From Burkholderiales bacterium (GTDB lineage Bacteria; Pseudomonadota; Gammaproteobacteria; Burkholderiales; Burkholderiaceae_E), in the NCBI GenBank assembly GCA_026399835.1, contig JAPLQE010000064.1, forward strand, positions 1 to 64,000: DNA of 64,000 bases. Direction: 5' to 3'. A program made the translations under genes and the position numbers. The notes beneath the pieces are model-generated. The model had not been told where the DNA came from. It worked only from the letters and a program-made list of their open reading frames with translations, and ran no database searches. Positions within the stretch are counted from its first letter, which is position 1. Each line of letters begins with the position of its first letter. Below are positions 25,537 through 35,396 of the stretch, in pieces.

Positions 25537-27945
25537 TCAGTTCCGGACCGGCTTGCCGGTCTGGACCATCGACATCAGACGTTCCTGGGTCTTCGGGTGC
25601 GACAGCAGCGCGGTGAACCCCTTGCGCTCGAGCGACATCACCCACGCCTCGTCGACGATCGAGCCCGACTCGATGTCGCCGCCGCAGATCACCTCGGCGA
25701 TCGTGCGCGCGCAGTGGTAGTCGTGCGGGCTGATGAACCCGCCGTCGCGCATGTTGACGAGCTGCGCGGTGACCGTCGCCAGCCCTGCGCGGCCCATCAC
25801 CCGGAAGCTCGCCCTGCGCGGCGGGCGCCAGCCGGCGTCGTGCATGGCCTTGGCCTCGCGGACCGCCTGGTAGAGCAGCTCGTTGCCGTTGAAGACGATC
25901 CGGTCGGTCTCCTTGAGGTAGCCCATCTGCTGCGCCTCGATCGCCGACTTCGAGACCTGCGCGGTGGCGGCGGCCGTGAAGTACTTGGTGAGGAAGTGCA
26001 GCAGGTAGGCATCGGGCGCGGACCGTGCCTCCTCGGCCGCCGAGCGCGCGCCGTGGGTCAGGCCGCCGCCGGCCGGCAGCAGCCCCAGGCCGATCTCCGG
26101 CAGGCCCATGTAGCTCTCGAGCGCGACGACGCGGCGCGAGCAGTACAGCGCGAGCTCCAGGCCGCCGCCCAGCGCCACGCCCGAGATCGCGGCGATCGTC
26201 GGCACCTGCGCGTAGCGCAGCCGCAGCATCGCGTCCTGCAGGCCCTTGACCAGTTCGGCGATCGCCTTCGGGCCGCCCTGCATGAAGGCCGGCACCATCG
26301 CCTGCACGTCGGCGCCGTACGAGAACGGCTCGTCCGGCGACCAGACCACCAGGCCCTTGTACTGCCGCTCGGCCAGGTCGAGACCCTTGAGCATCCCCTC
26401 GATCACGCCCGGTCCGATCGCATGGACCTTGGTCTTGATCGACATGACCAGCACGTCGTCCACCCCGCGGCCGTCGAGCGTCCACAGCCGCACCGAGTCG
26501 TCCTCGTGCACCGTGTTGCCCGCCCCATGCGCGTCCGGCGCGTTCGCGCCGCGCACCGACTGGCGGAACAGCTGCCGGTCGTAGACCGGCAGCTCGCGCG
26601 GCGCGACGAAGGCCGACGCCTGCGGCGACCACGAGCCCTCGGGCTGGTGCGGGCCGCCGCGGGCGGCGACCGGGCCGTCGAGCACCCAGGCCGGCAGCGC
26701 CACCTTGGCGAGCGTCCGGCCGGCCTCCACGTCCTCGGCGATCCACTGCGCGACCTGCGTCCAGCCGGCGGCCTGCCAGGCCTCGAACGGGCCTTCCTTC
26801 ATGCCGAAGCCCCAGCGCATCGCGAAGTCGACGTCGCGCGCGCTGTCGGCGATCGACGCGAGGTTCACCGCCGCGTAGTGCCAGGCGTCGCGCAGGATCG
26901 CCCAGACGAACTGCGCCTGCGGGTTCTTCGACTCGCGCAGCAGCCTGATGCGCTCGGCCGGGTCCTTCTTCTTCAGGATGCGCGCCACCGTCTCGTCGGC
27001 CTTGCCGCCTGCGGCGACATAGCCGCCCGTGGCCGCGTCGATGCGCTCGATCGTCTTGCCGGCCTTGCGGTAGAAGCCCGCGCCGGCCTTCTGGCCGAGC
27101 GCGCCCTGCTCCACCAGCGCCTTGAGCACCGGCGGCGTCGCGTACACCGCGTCGAAGGCATCGCCCTTGAGCGTGGACTGCAGCGTGCCGATCACATGCG
27201 ACAGCGTGTCGAGACCGACCACGTCCGCGGTGCGGAACGTGCCCGACTTCGCGCGGCCGAGCTTCTCGCCGGTCAGGTCGTCGACGACGTCGACCGACAG
27301 CCCGAAGGCCGCCGCCTCGGCGATCGTGGCCAGCATCCCGTAGGTGCCGACCCGGTTCGCGATGAAGTTCGGCGTGTCCTTGGCGCGGACCACGCCCTTG
27401 CCGAGCGTGGAGACCAGGAAGGTCTCGAGCTGGTCGAGGACGAGCGGGTCGGTCGACGGCGTCGCGATCAGCTCCACCAGGTGCATGTAGCGCGGCGGGT
27501 TGAAGAAGTGCACGCCGCAGAAGCGCTGCTTGAGCGCCGCGTCGAAGCCTTCCGAGAGTCCGCCGATCGACAGGCCCGAGGTGTTCGACGCGAAGATCGC
27601 ATGGGCTCCAAGCGCCGGCGCCACCTTGCGGTACAGGTCGTGCTTCCAGTCCATGCGCTCGGCGATCGCCTCGATCACCAGGTCGCAGCCGCCGAGCGCG
27701 GCCAGGTCGTCCTCGTAGTTGGCGGGGACGATGAAGGCGGCGAGCTCGGGGTGGCCGAGCGGCGCGGGCGAGAGCTTCTTCAGGCCCTCGATCGCCTTCT
27801 TCGCGATCGCGCTCTTGTCGCCGTCCTTGGCCGGCAGGTCGTACAGCATCACGTCGACCTTCGCGTTGACGAGGTGCGCGGCGATCTGCGCACCCATCAC
27901 GCCGGCGCCGAGCACGGCGACCTTGCGGACGATGAATGGGGTCAT
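25537..27945 (-). CDS. 3-hydroxyacyl-CoA dehydrogenase / enoyl-CoA hydratase (FadB/FadN type)
   Basis: Bifunctional beta-oxidation enzyme of 802 residues. The dehydrogenase comes first: Rossmann motif VAVLGAGVMGAQIAAHL, then FASNTSGLSIGGL and the catalytic His segment RFCGVHFFNPPRYM, as in the FadN/FadB-like architecture of Gram-positives and betaproteobacteria rather than E. coli FadB, which has the hydratase first. The C-terminal half is a crotonase domain (DEPFSYGADVQAM, AAISGVALGGGLELAL). It has the usual length. Located between the DUF2147 gene (40 bp) and the thiolase (19 bp). Confidence 0.94.
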   Translation of the reverse strand: MTPFIVRKVAVLGAGVMGAQIAAHLVNAKVDVMLYDLPAKDGDKSAIAKKAIEGLKKLSPAPLGHPELAAFIVPANYEDDLAALGGCDLVIEAIAERMDWKHDLYRKVAPALGAHAIFASNTSGLSIGGLSEGFDAALKQRFCGVHFFNPPRYMHLVELIATPSTDPLVLDQLETFLVSTLGKGVVRAKDTPNFIANRVGTYGMLATIAEAAAFGLSVDVVDDLTGEKLGRAKSGTFRTADVVGLDTLSHVIGTLQSTLKGDAFDAVYATPPVLKALVEQGALGQKAGAGFYRKAGKTIERIDAATGGYVAAGGKADETVARILKKKDPAERIRLLRESKNPQAQFVWAILRDAWHYAAVNLASIADSARDVDFAMRWGFGMKEGPFEAWQAAGWTQVAQWIAEDVEAGRTLAKVALPAWVLDGPVAARGGPHQPEGSWSPQASAFVAPRELPVYDRQLFRQSVRGANAPDAHGAGNTVHEDDSVRLWTLDGRGVDDVLVMSIKTKVHAIGPGVIEGMLKGLDLAERQYKGLVVWSPDEPFSYGADVQAMVPAFMQGGPKAIAELVKGLQDAMLRLRYAQVPTIAAISGVALGGGLELALYCSRRVVALESYMGLPEIGLGLLPAGGGLTHGARSAAEEARSAPDAYLLHFLTKYFTAAATAQVSKSAIEAQQMGYLKETDRIVFNGNELLYQAVREAKAMHDAGWRPPRRASFRVMGRAGLATVTAQLVNMRDGGFISPHDYHCARTIAEVICGGDIESGSIVDEAWVMSLERKGFTALLSHPKTQERLMSMVQTGKPVRN

Positions 27946-27985
27946 GGGGTGGGGCTCCGGATGTCTTGGAATGGGAGCGGGGCGG

Positions 27986-28447
27986 TCAGTTCTCTCGGAT
28001 CCACGTCTGGGTGCGGCCCAGCGTCGGGATGCCGATGTAGCCGCGCAGCTCGAGCTTGCGGCCGGCCTCGGCGAGCTTGACCTTCGCCTTGTAGAGCTTG
28101 CCGTTGTTCGGGTCGAGGATCTCGCCGCCGGCCCACTCGTCGCCGTCCTTCTTCAGGCCGGTGAGGATGGTCATGCCCTGCACCGGCTTGTCCTTGCGGG
28201 CGTCGGTGCACTTCTCGCAGAGTGCGTCGGCCTTGTCGGTCAGGATCTTCTCGATGCGCCCGACCAGCGCACCCGCGCGCTCCTCGATCCGGATCAGCGC
28301 CTTGGGCTGCTTCGTCTCGTCGTCGATGCTCTTCCAGAGGCCGACCGGCGAGTCGGCCGACTGGGCGGACGCGGCCGGCGCGAACAGGCCGGCCGCGAGG
28401 GTGGCCAGGGTGGCGCCGAAGGCGGCGCTGCGAAGGATCGTGCGCAT
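27986..28447 (-). CDS. DUF2147 periplasmic protein
   Basis: Secreted protein of 153 residues with a signal peptide (about 1-28, cleavage after ASA). The body reads SPVGLWKSIDDETKQPKALI, then IRIEERAGALVGRIEKIL, a Cys pair CEKC and GGEILDPNNGKLYKAKV, the typical DUF2147 pattern of a small beta-barrel. No function is established. Its position inside a fatty-acid oxidation operon recurs in Burkholderiales as far as I recall, suggesting a lipid-binding role, but this is inference. Confidence 0.88.
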   Translation of the reverse strand: MRTILRSAAFGATLATLAAGLFAPAASAQSADSPVGLWKSIDDETKQPKALIRIEERAGALVGRIEKILTDKADALCEKCTDARKDKPVQGMTILTGLKKDGDEWAGGEILDPNNGKLYKAKVKLAEAGRKLELRGYIGIPTLGRTQTWIREN

Positions 28448-28490
28448 CGGGGTGTCTCCGTTGTGTCTGGGGTGTCTGGGTCGGCCGCGT

Positions 28491-30290
<1,800 letters not shown>

Positions 30291-30342
30291 CGTTGGACTC
30301 CTGGGATGGTCTCGGCGAGACGGTTGGGTTCGGTTCGGAGGT

Positions 30343-30978
30343 TCAGGACGCCACGGCGCGGACGGTCCGGGCCGGGCGACGGTGGGGGGCGGGCACCGCA
30401 TAGGACGCGATCAGCCGGTCGAAGGCGCGCCGGGCACGCGCCGGGGCGTCGGGGCTCTCCATCAGCCTCGCATCGTGGTGCAACACCAGGATGACGCCGT
30501 ACAGGTCGAAGACCAGCTCGCCCGGGTCCGTGTCGGCGCGCAGCTCGCCGGTGTCCACCGCCTGGCGGATCGCGCGGACCAGCTCGCGCTGCCACGACTT
30601 GACCATGCCGACGAGCTCGTCGCGGACCGGTCCCGGCCGGTCGTCGTACTCGGTCGCGCCGGAGATCCAGATGCAGGCGCTGGCCGCCTCGACCGCGGTG
30701 CGGTCCAGCCAGTTGCCGAAGATCGCACGCAGCCGCGCCAGGCCGCGCGGCGCCTCGAGGCCGGGCCGCAGCACGTCCTCGACGAAGCGCAGCTCGTAGG
30801 CCTTGAGCACCGCGATCTGCAGGTCCTCGCGCGAGCCGAAGTGCGCGAAGACGCCGCTCTTGGACATGCCCATCCGCTCGGCCAGCGCGCCGATGGTCAG
30901 GCCCTCGAGGCCGTCGCGGGCGGCGAGCTCGCAGGCGGCGGCGAGGATCGCGGAACGGGTCTGTTCACCTTTGCGCAT
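30343..30978 (-). CDS. TetR-family transcriptional regulator of the fatty-acid operon
   Basis: Repressor of 211 residues. The helix-turn-helix lies at about residues 8-55: RSAILAAACELAARDG, then LTIGALAERMGMSKSGVFAHF. The C-terminal ligand domain is all-helical. First gene of the minus-strand series leading into acyl-CoA dehydrogenase, DUF2147, hydroxyacyl-CoA dehydrogenase, thiolase and hydratase. Two copies of a near-palindrome lie directly upstream, so autoregulation and acyl-CoA-responsive control of the operon are likely by analogy with PsrA/FadR-type TetR regulators. Confidence 0.9.
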   Translation of the reverse strand: MRKGEQTRSAILAAACELAARDGLEGLTIGALAERMGMSKSGVFAHFGSREDLQIAVLKAYELRFVEDVLRPGLEAPRGLARLRAIFGNWLDRTAVEAASACIWISGATEYDDRPGPVRDELVGMVKSWQRELVRAIRQAVDTGELRADTDPGELVFDLYGVILVLHHDARLMESPDAPARARRAFDRLIASYAVPAPHRRPARTVRAVAS

Positions 30979-31000
30979 CGGACCCCGGTTGGAAAAATAC

Positions 31001-31030
31001 GAACGGTCGTGCTTTTGAGAACGGTCGTAC
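31001..31030. promoter_or_regulatory. Paired operator for the TetR regulator
   Basis: Two copies of GAACGGTCGT(G/A)C, at 31001-31012 and 31019-31030, an 18-bp direct spacing. Each is embedded in an imperfect palindrome of the form TACGA-ACGG-TCGT. They lie 23-52 bp upstream of the regulator ATG, where the promoter should be. Operator assignment is from position and symmetry only. Confidence 0.65.
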
Positions 31031-31332
31031 TATTTCCGGGATTGCGCAGGGTGTCAACTGCGGCGGGACGGGCGGAGGGTGGATTAGAGGCCAGGGTCTA
31101 TTGGTGCGGTGCGGCGAGGGCATCCCTCCGCCCGGTCACTGGGTGTGGCTGGCACTGATCGCCGCCGGCGCAAGTCGACCCGACGGCGTCGGCGGCACGT
31201 TTCAGGTCGAGTGTCCGGTCCACTCGGAAAACGGCCGTTCGCCGATCGCGTCCATCCGGCCGACCTCTTGGGAGGACTGCTCGTTGATCACACGCAGTCC
31301 TGTCAACAACGCATGCGACCCTGCTCGTCAGG
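31031..31332. other. Gene-free stretch at the left edge of the accessory island
   Basis: About 300 bp between the fatty-acid operon promoter and the exoD-like gene. Composition becomes less G/C-rich here. Short open frames exist on both strands but none has a ribosome site or a recognisable family. It may contain the left junction of the island. Confidence 0.4.
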
Positions 31333-31944
31333 ATGACACACGGTCTGCATCAGCGTCTTGAGCACCACGCGGCCGAGCTGGGCGATCAGCCGATCACCCT
31401 TGGCGCCCTGGCACAGGCGCACGGGTCCGCGCTGCCGGGCTCGCTGCTGGTGCTGGTGTCCGCGCCCTGCGCCCTGCCGATTCCGGGCGTCGGCAACGTG
31501 CTTGGCGTCACGATGATGGTGATGGCGTTGGCCATGTGGCGCGGCGAAGACTGGGCGGTCCTGCCCTCGCGCGTGGCCCGTCTGGAGATCTCTGCGCGCG
31601 CCGCTCGATGGGTGTTGCTGCTGTTGGCTCATGTCTATCGGCTGGCCGGACGCTGGTCGCGCGAACGCCTGTGCCGTCTGACGGTGCTGCAGCGCCGCAC
31701 CTGGGTGGCGCCCATGTTGGCGCTGATGGGCGTGGTGATCTTCTTGCCTCTGCCTCTCGGCAACGTCCTCCCGTCGCTGGCGATCGTGGTGCTGGGCGTC
31801 GGCATGACGTTCCGTGACGGCTTGGCGGTGGTGTCTGCCGTCGGCATGGCGCTGATGTCGGTGGCCTATGCCGCTGCGATGGCTGCGGGTACGTGGGCCT
31901 GGATCATCGAGCCGCTGGTCACCTGGAGCCGACTCGCGGCGTAG
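31333..31944 (+). CDS. ExoD-family membrane protein
   Basis: Membrane protein of 203 residues. The N-terminal LGALAQAHGSALPGSLLVLVS, followed by PCALPIPGVGNVLG, matches the ExoD family (exopolysaccharide synthesis, named in Sinorhizobium). Three to four further helices follow, including VAPMLALMGVVIFLPLPLGN and LPSLAIVVLGVGMT. The molecular role is not known. It faces the phosphatase gene tail to tail. Base composition is lower in G+C than the flanking operons, consistent with transfer. Confidence 0.85.
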   Translation: MTHGLHQRLEHHAAELGDQPITLGALAQAHGSALPGSLLVLVSAPCALPIPGVGNVLGVTMMVMALAMWRGEDWAVLPSRVARLEISARAARWVLLLLAHVYRLAGRWSRERLCRLTVLQRRTWVAPMLALMGVVIFLPLPLGNVLPSLAIVVLGVGMTFRDGLAVVSAVGMALMSVAYAAAMAAGTWAWIIEPLVTWSRLAA

Positions 31945-32053
31945 CCGCACCCGCATGCCATCGGGAACGCATACCCTCGCCACTGTTGACGAGGAACCAC
32001 CCTGCCTTGACCACCGATGCCGAGCAGGCGAGCTGGCGCGAGATCGCGTGGGG

Positions 32054-33187
32054 TCAGCCGGCGCGCAGCTGCGCCAGCGCGATGGACTGTTCCTGCAGCA
32101 CCCGGTTGTCCAGGTCGAGCAGCGACAGCTTCAGTTCGCCAGCGGCGAAGTCGACACTGACAATGCCATGGTGGTTGACCGTTACCAGCGGGCCGATGCG
32201 GTTGGGGCCGGGCTCGTTCGCCGTCGACCAGATCCTGGTGGCGCCGCTGGAGGTCATCTCCCACAGCGGATAGTTCAGCTCGGGGCCGGCGTGGCGGTAG
32301 ATGCCGCCGATGTGGCGGTCGCCCGACACCACCACGACGCCGCGTGCGCCGCTGGCGCGGATGGTGCGGAACAGCCGTTCGCGCTCCAGCGGCAGGTTGC
32401 CCCAGCGTTCCCAGCCGTGGCCTTCGGTCACGCACTGGATGCTGCTGACGATGATGTGCGCATCGGCAGGCGTGGCCAGACGTTCTTCCAGCCATCGCCA
32501 CTGAGCCGCGCCGAGCATCGTCTTGGCCGGGTCGGGGTCGGGCAGGTAGCGCTCTCTTCCGCTGGCGCCGCGCTGGTCGGTCGGCTTGAGCGGCGAGCGG
32601 AACCATCGCGTGTCCAACCCGATGACCTGCACACGCTGCTCGCCGGCGGCAACCATCTGCGCGTGGAACACGCCTGCCCGCGTACGGCGCGGGTCCGTCT
32701 CGGACACGCGCCAGAAGCGCAGGAACTCGTCCTTGGCGACCTGCGCCAGTGCCCAGCCTGCGCCGCCGTCGTTCAGGCCGTAGTCGTGGTCGTCCCATAC
32801 GGCCAGGTGCGGCACGGCCTGGCGCAGACGCTGGAAGCCCGGCTTGGCGCCCAGCGCGTCATAGGCGGCGCGCAGACGCGCCTGCGTGGCCGGGGGGTCG
32901 CTGGCATAGACGTTGTCGCCGGCGAAGATGAAGAAGTCGGGCCGCATGGCCAGCGCCGCATCCCACACCGGTTGGGGTTCGTTCTGGTCGGCGCAACTGG
33001 TGACGCCCACGCGCAGCAGACCGGGCCGGGCCGGCGGCGGCACGCTTGGCACCGACGGCGCGGGCGCCACCGGCGCGCAGGCCGACATCGACCCGGCGAC
33101 AGAACCGCCCAGCGCGGCGGCAGCCGCAGCAAAGAAGCGCCGTGTACCCCTTGTCAGCAGGCGGCGGCGCGAGCAACTCGTGTTCAT
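32054..33187 (-). CDS. phoD: Alkaline phosphatase D-type metallophosphatase, Tat lipoprotein
   Basis: Protein of 377 residues. The leader MNTSCSRRRLLTRG has twin arginines and a hydrophobic Ala/Gly stretch ending in a lipobox-like SMSAC, suggesting Tat export and lipid anchoring. The phosphatase core shows VGVTSCADQ, FFIFAGDNVYAS (metal Asp, Asn), VWDDHDYGLNDGG (paired Asp/His), VVSGDRHIGGIYR and LWEMTSSGAT, the PhoD pattern. The start at 33187 is chosen because it begins the export signal; the frame stays open upstream into transposase sequence. Phosphodiester or phosphomonoester hydrolysis outside the cytoplasm is expected. Confidence 0.88.
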   Translation of the reverse strand: MNTSCSRRRLLTRGTRRFFAAAAAALGGSVAGSMSACAPVAPAPSVPSVPPPARPGLLRVGVTSCADQNEPQPVWDAALAMRPDFFIFAGDNVYASDPPATQARLRAAYDALGAKPGFQRLRQAVPHLAVWDDHDYGLNDGGAGWALAQVAKDEFLRFWRVSETDPRRTRAGVFHAQMVAAGEQRVQVIGLDTRWFRSPLKPTDQRGASGRERYLPDPDPAKTMLGAAQWRWLEERLATPADAHIIVSSIQCVTEGHGWERWGNLPLERERLFRTIRASGARGVVVVSGDRHIGGIYRHAGPELNYPLWEMTSSGATRIWSTANEPGPNRIGPLVTVNHHGIVSVDFAAGELKLSLLDLDNRVLQEQSIALAQLRAG

Positions 33188-33234
33188 GAAAGCGGAGGCC
33201 GGTTCATCGAGGACTACGGGGGTGCGGGCAGAGT

Positions 33235-33881
33235 GTATCGACTTGTCCTTGGTCTGCTGGGTCAGGATCCGGTTCGCGCGACCCAGGATCTCGCGAGCCC
33301 GGTCCTGCCGGCTCGGCTCGATCCGCTCGAGTTGGCGACCGACATCGCGCATCACCCGGCCCACGCGCGAGCGCAGCGTTCGCAGCGATTTCTTCATCCG
33401 ACGGTACTGCTTGGCATGCGCATAACGCCCGATCTGCACGGCCAGCCTCGGCACCTCGCGGTTGTAGTTCTGGCGCAGCGTCAGGCCCTCTTCCTTGGCC
33501 AGCGACACCAGGTGCTGGCGCGAAGTCTCCAGCAGTCGGCTGTCGGTCGGATGTGCAACCGCCTTGGGCAATCGGCGACTCGGTGTGGAAGTACGTCTCG
33601 CCGGTGTAGTGCTGCCAATACGGGGTCTCGACCCAGGTGTTGACCGCGACCTCGTCGGAGCAGTCGTAGGCGTGCTGCAGGTACAGCAGTCCGGCTACCA
33701 GCCTCGGCGACAGCGCCGGACGGCCGGTCGTGCTCGCGAAATGCTTCGAGAACGACTGATCGATCAGGCCCCAGTCCATGACGCCGGCCAGCCTGACAAG
33801 CTCGTGGCGCGGGTCCAGCAGCTCGACCAACGGCTGGCGAGACATGTTCGAAACGCGCTCGCTCGTGTCTTTCGGGCCCAT
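33235..33881 (-). pseudogene. IS5-family transposase remnant, internal deletion and lost C-terminus
   Basis: The N-terminal part (from the ATG at 33881) reads SRQPLVELLDPRHELVRLAG, then GRPALSPRLVAGLLYLQHAY and WQHYTGETYFHTESPI, the standard start of IS5-type transposases. At about 33570 it jumps frame into KAVAHPTDSRLLE, LRQNYNREV and GRYAHAKQYRRMKKSLRTL, sequence from about 100 residues further on. It stops matching after QQTKDK near 33235. The DDE catalytic core is therefore incomplete. The second half is in frame with the phosphatase gene and extends its open frame by 128 codons. Not functional. Confidence 0.82.
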
Positions 33882-33897
33882 CGCCAACCTCGCCGAA

Positions 33898-33939
33898 TTT
33901 GCAGGGATTCGAGCGTCCTTCTTCTCATCCCTGCAAATC
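33898..33939. repeat. 12-bp inverted repeat next to the transposase start
   Basis: Perfect arms ATTTGCAGGGAT (33898-33909) and ATCCCTGCAAAT (33928-33939) around an 18-base loop, immediately upstream of the transposase remnant. It could be subterminal IS sequence or a hairpin that blocks read-in transcription. No matching copy was found on the other side of the remnant. Confidence 0.6.
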
Positions 33940-34002
33940 CAGCGCACCCCTATCGCTTCGAAACACGCATCAATGATCGGTCTTTGGGTTGTTCATGGCG
34001 GA

Positions 34003-34809
34003 CTACCAATCCGCTCGGCGCTCAATCTTCAGCTGGCTAACGCCAAGCCTTCTAAACTCCAGGTTGATCTCTCTAAAATTATGAATAAGAGCCTGCAAAG
34101 TAGATTGCAGAAGAGCCCGCTGGGGAGGGCCAAATTTGTCGTACCGTCCGTGCCTTCTTGCCGAGCCCGTCCGATCCATCAGCGCCTTCTGCTCTGCGAA
34201 TGAAATCGGCGGCGATTCCGGCGGCGGCGGCGCTTTCGTGCGGTTCCCATCAGCTTGGACGGCACGGTTGCCCTGCTCGTTGATGATGACTTGCTTGCCG
34301 TCTGTGCGGTCTACGCCTTCACGCAGGATGAGGTGGCCATCCCACACCTTGCGGTCGAGCGCTCGACCATTCATTCCCGTCTCGATGACCAGATCGCCGA
34401 GGTCATTCTGCGACAGCCCGTTGATCACCGCGGACTTGTTTTCCTTTGTGATCACGATGTTTTCCGCCAAGGTCATGGCGGTGTTGCCTTTCCATGGCGT
34501 CGTGTTGACAGTGATCTTGGTACCGTCGTCCAGTAACGTCGTCGAAGTGCCCCAGGTGTCGAACTGGTGGCCGTCCGGGCCCCTGTGATGGGGGTCGCCC
34601 CAAATTTCCTGCCACCAGCCCGTGGCGGTGTTTCTCATCACGACACTCGATTTCCTCTCGTCGAGAATAAGCTCATAGGGACCGTCGAGCTTGAGCGTCA
34701 CCGTGCCGTCGGTGGCCTTCGTGGCCTTCCAGGGATGGGGCACCGCCGGCAGAGGTGGCGGTACAAAACAGCCGCGAGTCGTTACGCGGGCAGGAAATTG
34801 GCAACCCAT
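34003..34809 (-). CDS. DUF1521 (metal ion-inducible autocleavage, MIIA) domain protein
   Basis: Protein of 268 residues. The central part resembles DUF1521, the domain of the rhizobial effector NopE1 that cuts itself when calcium binds. The expected cut site, Gly-Asp-Pro-His, is present at residues 71-74 (WGDPHHRGPDG), followed by FDTWGTSTTLLDDGTKITV, MTLAENIVITKENKSAVING and IETGMNGRALDRKVWDG. There is no Sec signal. The tail is Pro-rich (KAPPPPESPP) and then helical and basic. The start at 34809 has a strong GAGGTG ribosome site. G+C is well below that of the neighbours, indicating acquisition. Function here is unknown. Confidence 0.8.
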   Translation of the reverse strand: MGCQFPARVTTRGCFVPPPLPAVPHPWKATKATDGTVTLKLDGPYELILDERKSSVVMRNTATGWWQEIWGDPHHRGPDGHQFDTWGTSTTLLDDGTKITVNTTPWKGNTAMTLAENIVITKENKSAVINGLSQNDLGDLVIETGMNGRALDRKVWDGHLILREGVDRTDGKQVIINEQGNRAVQADGNRTKAPPPPESPPISFAEQKALMDRTGSARRHGRYDKFGPPQRALLQSTLQALIHNFREINLEFRRLGVSQLKIERRADW

Positions 34810-34987
34810 AGTTCACCTCATCGGTCCTGACGCCGCGACTGCGGCAATGGAGCAAGGAAACCACCGCGGCGGCGGCGGGCGCAAGCTGGGGCGGACCTTA
34901 GCTCGGGTTAGCCCTATGGTCCGCCGGGATGCGATGCCGGCCCGGGCGTGACGCTTGTCACGAAGGGGCTCAGAAACCCGGCAACCA

Positions 34988-35372
34988 TGAGCGATGCTCG
35001 ACATACCACCTTGCCGCAGTGGCCCACCGCTGATACCGCCAACGGCGCCAGCGCCACCCTGAAGTGCCTCAACGAAGCATTCAGCGCGACCAAATGGCCG
35101 CTGCAGCCACCTGCGGCGAGGGCGAACACATCTGGCTGGACATCGAGAAGAACGGTGCCAACACCGCCGTCGTCGCGCAGCAGCTGGCCGAGGCCGCCGG
35201 GGTGCAGGACGTGGACGTGGGCAATGCCGGCCTCAAGGACCGCTACGCCATTACCCGTCAGTGGTTCAGCATCGTGTTGCGCGACGTGACCGGCGAGCGG
35301 GACGACATCGAGGCCCATCTCGAGGCCATTGCCTCACAGGGCGTGCCCGACGACTTCGGCGCTCAGCGTTGA
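34988..35372 (+). pseudogene. truD: tRNA pseudouridine synthase TruD, N-terminal fragment with frameshift
   Basis: Starts MSDARHTTLPQWPTAD with SATLKCLNEAF, as TruD N-termini do. It then shifts frame between about 35080 and 35112 into GEGEHIWLDIEKNGANTAVV, LAEAAGVQDVDVGNAGLKDR and YAITRQWFS, which include the conserved GxKDR active-site motif. The match runs to VPDDFGAQR and ends in a stop at 35370-35372, so the remaining two-thirds of the enzyme is missing. A complete truD should exist elsewhere. The fragment marks the right edge of the island. Confidence 0.8.
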
Positions 35373-35396
35373 GCCCGGCCGCAATCCGCTCGCCGC

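Noticed and set aside
32054-33571. A single 505-residue transposase-phosphatase fusion protein
   Set aside because: The phosphatase has its own ATG and export signal at 33187; the upstream codons match an IS5 transposase fragment out of context.
33898-33939. 12-bp inverted repeat as the two ends of a small mobile element
   Set aside because: The arms are only 18 bp apart and no target duplication is visible, so it is a hairpin rather than an element.
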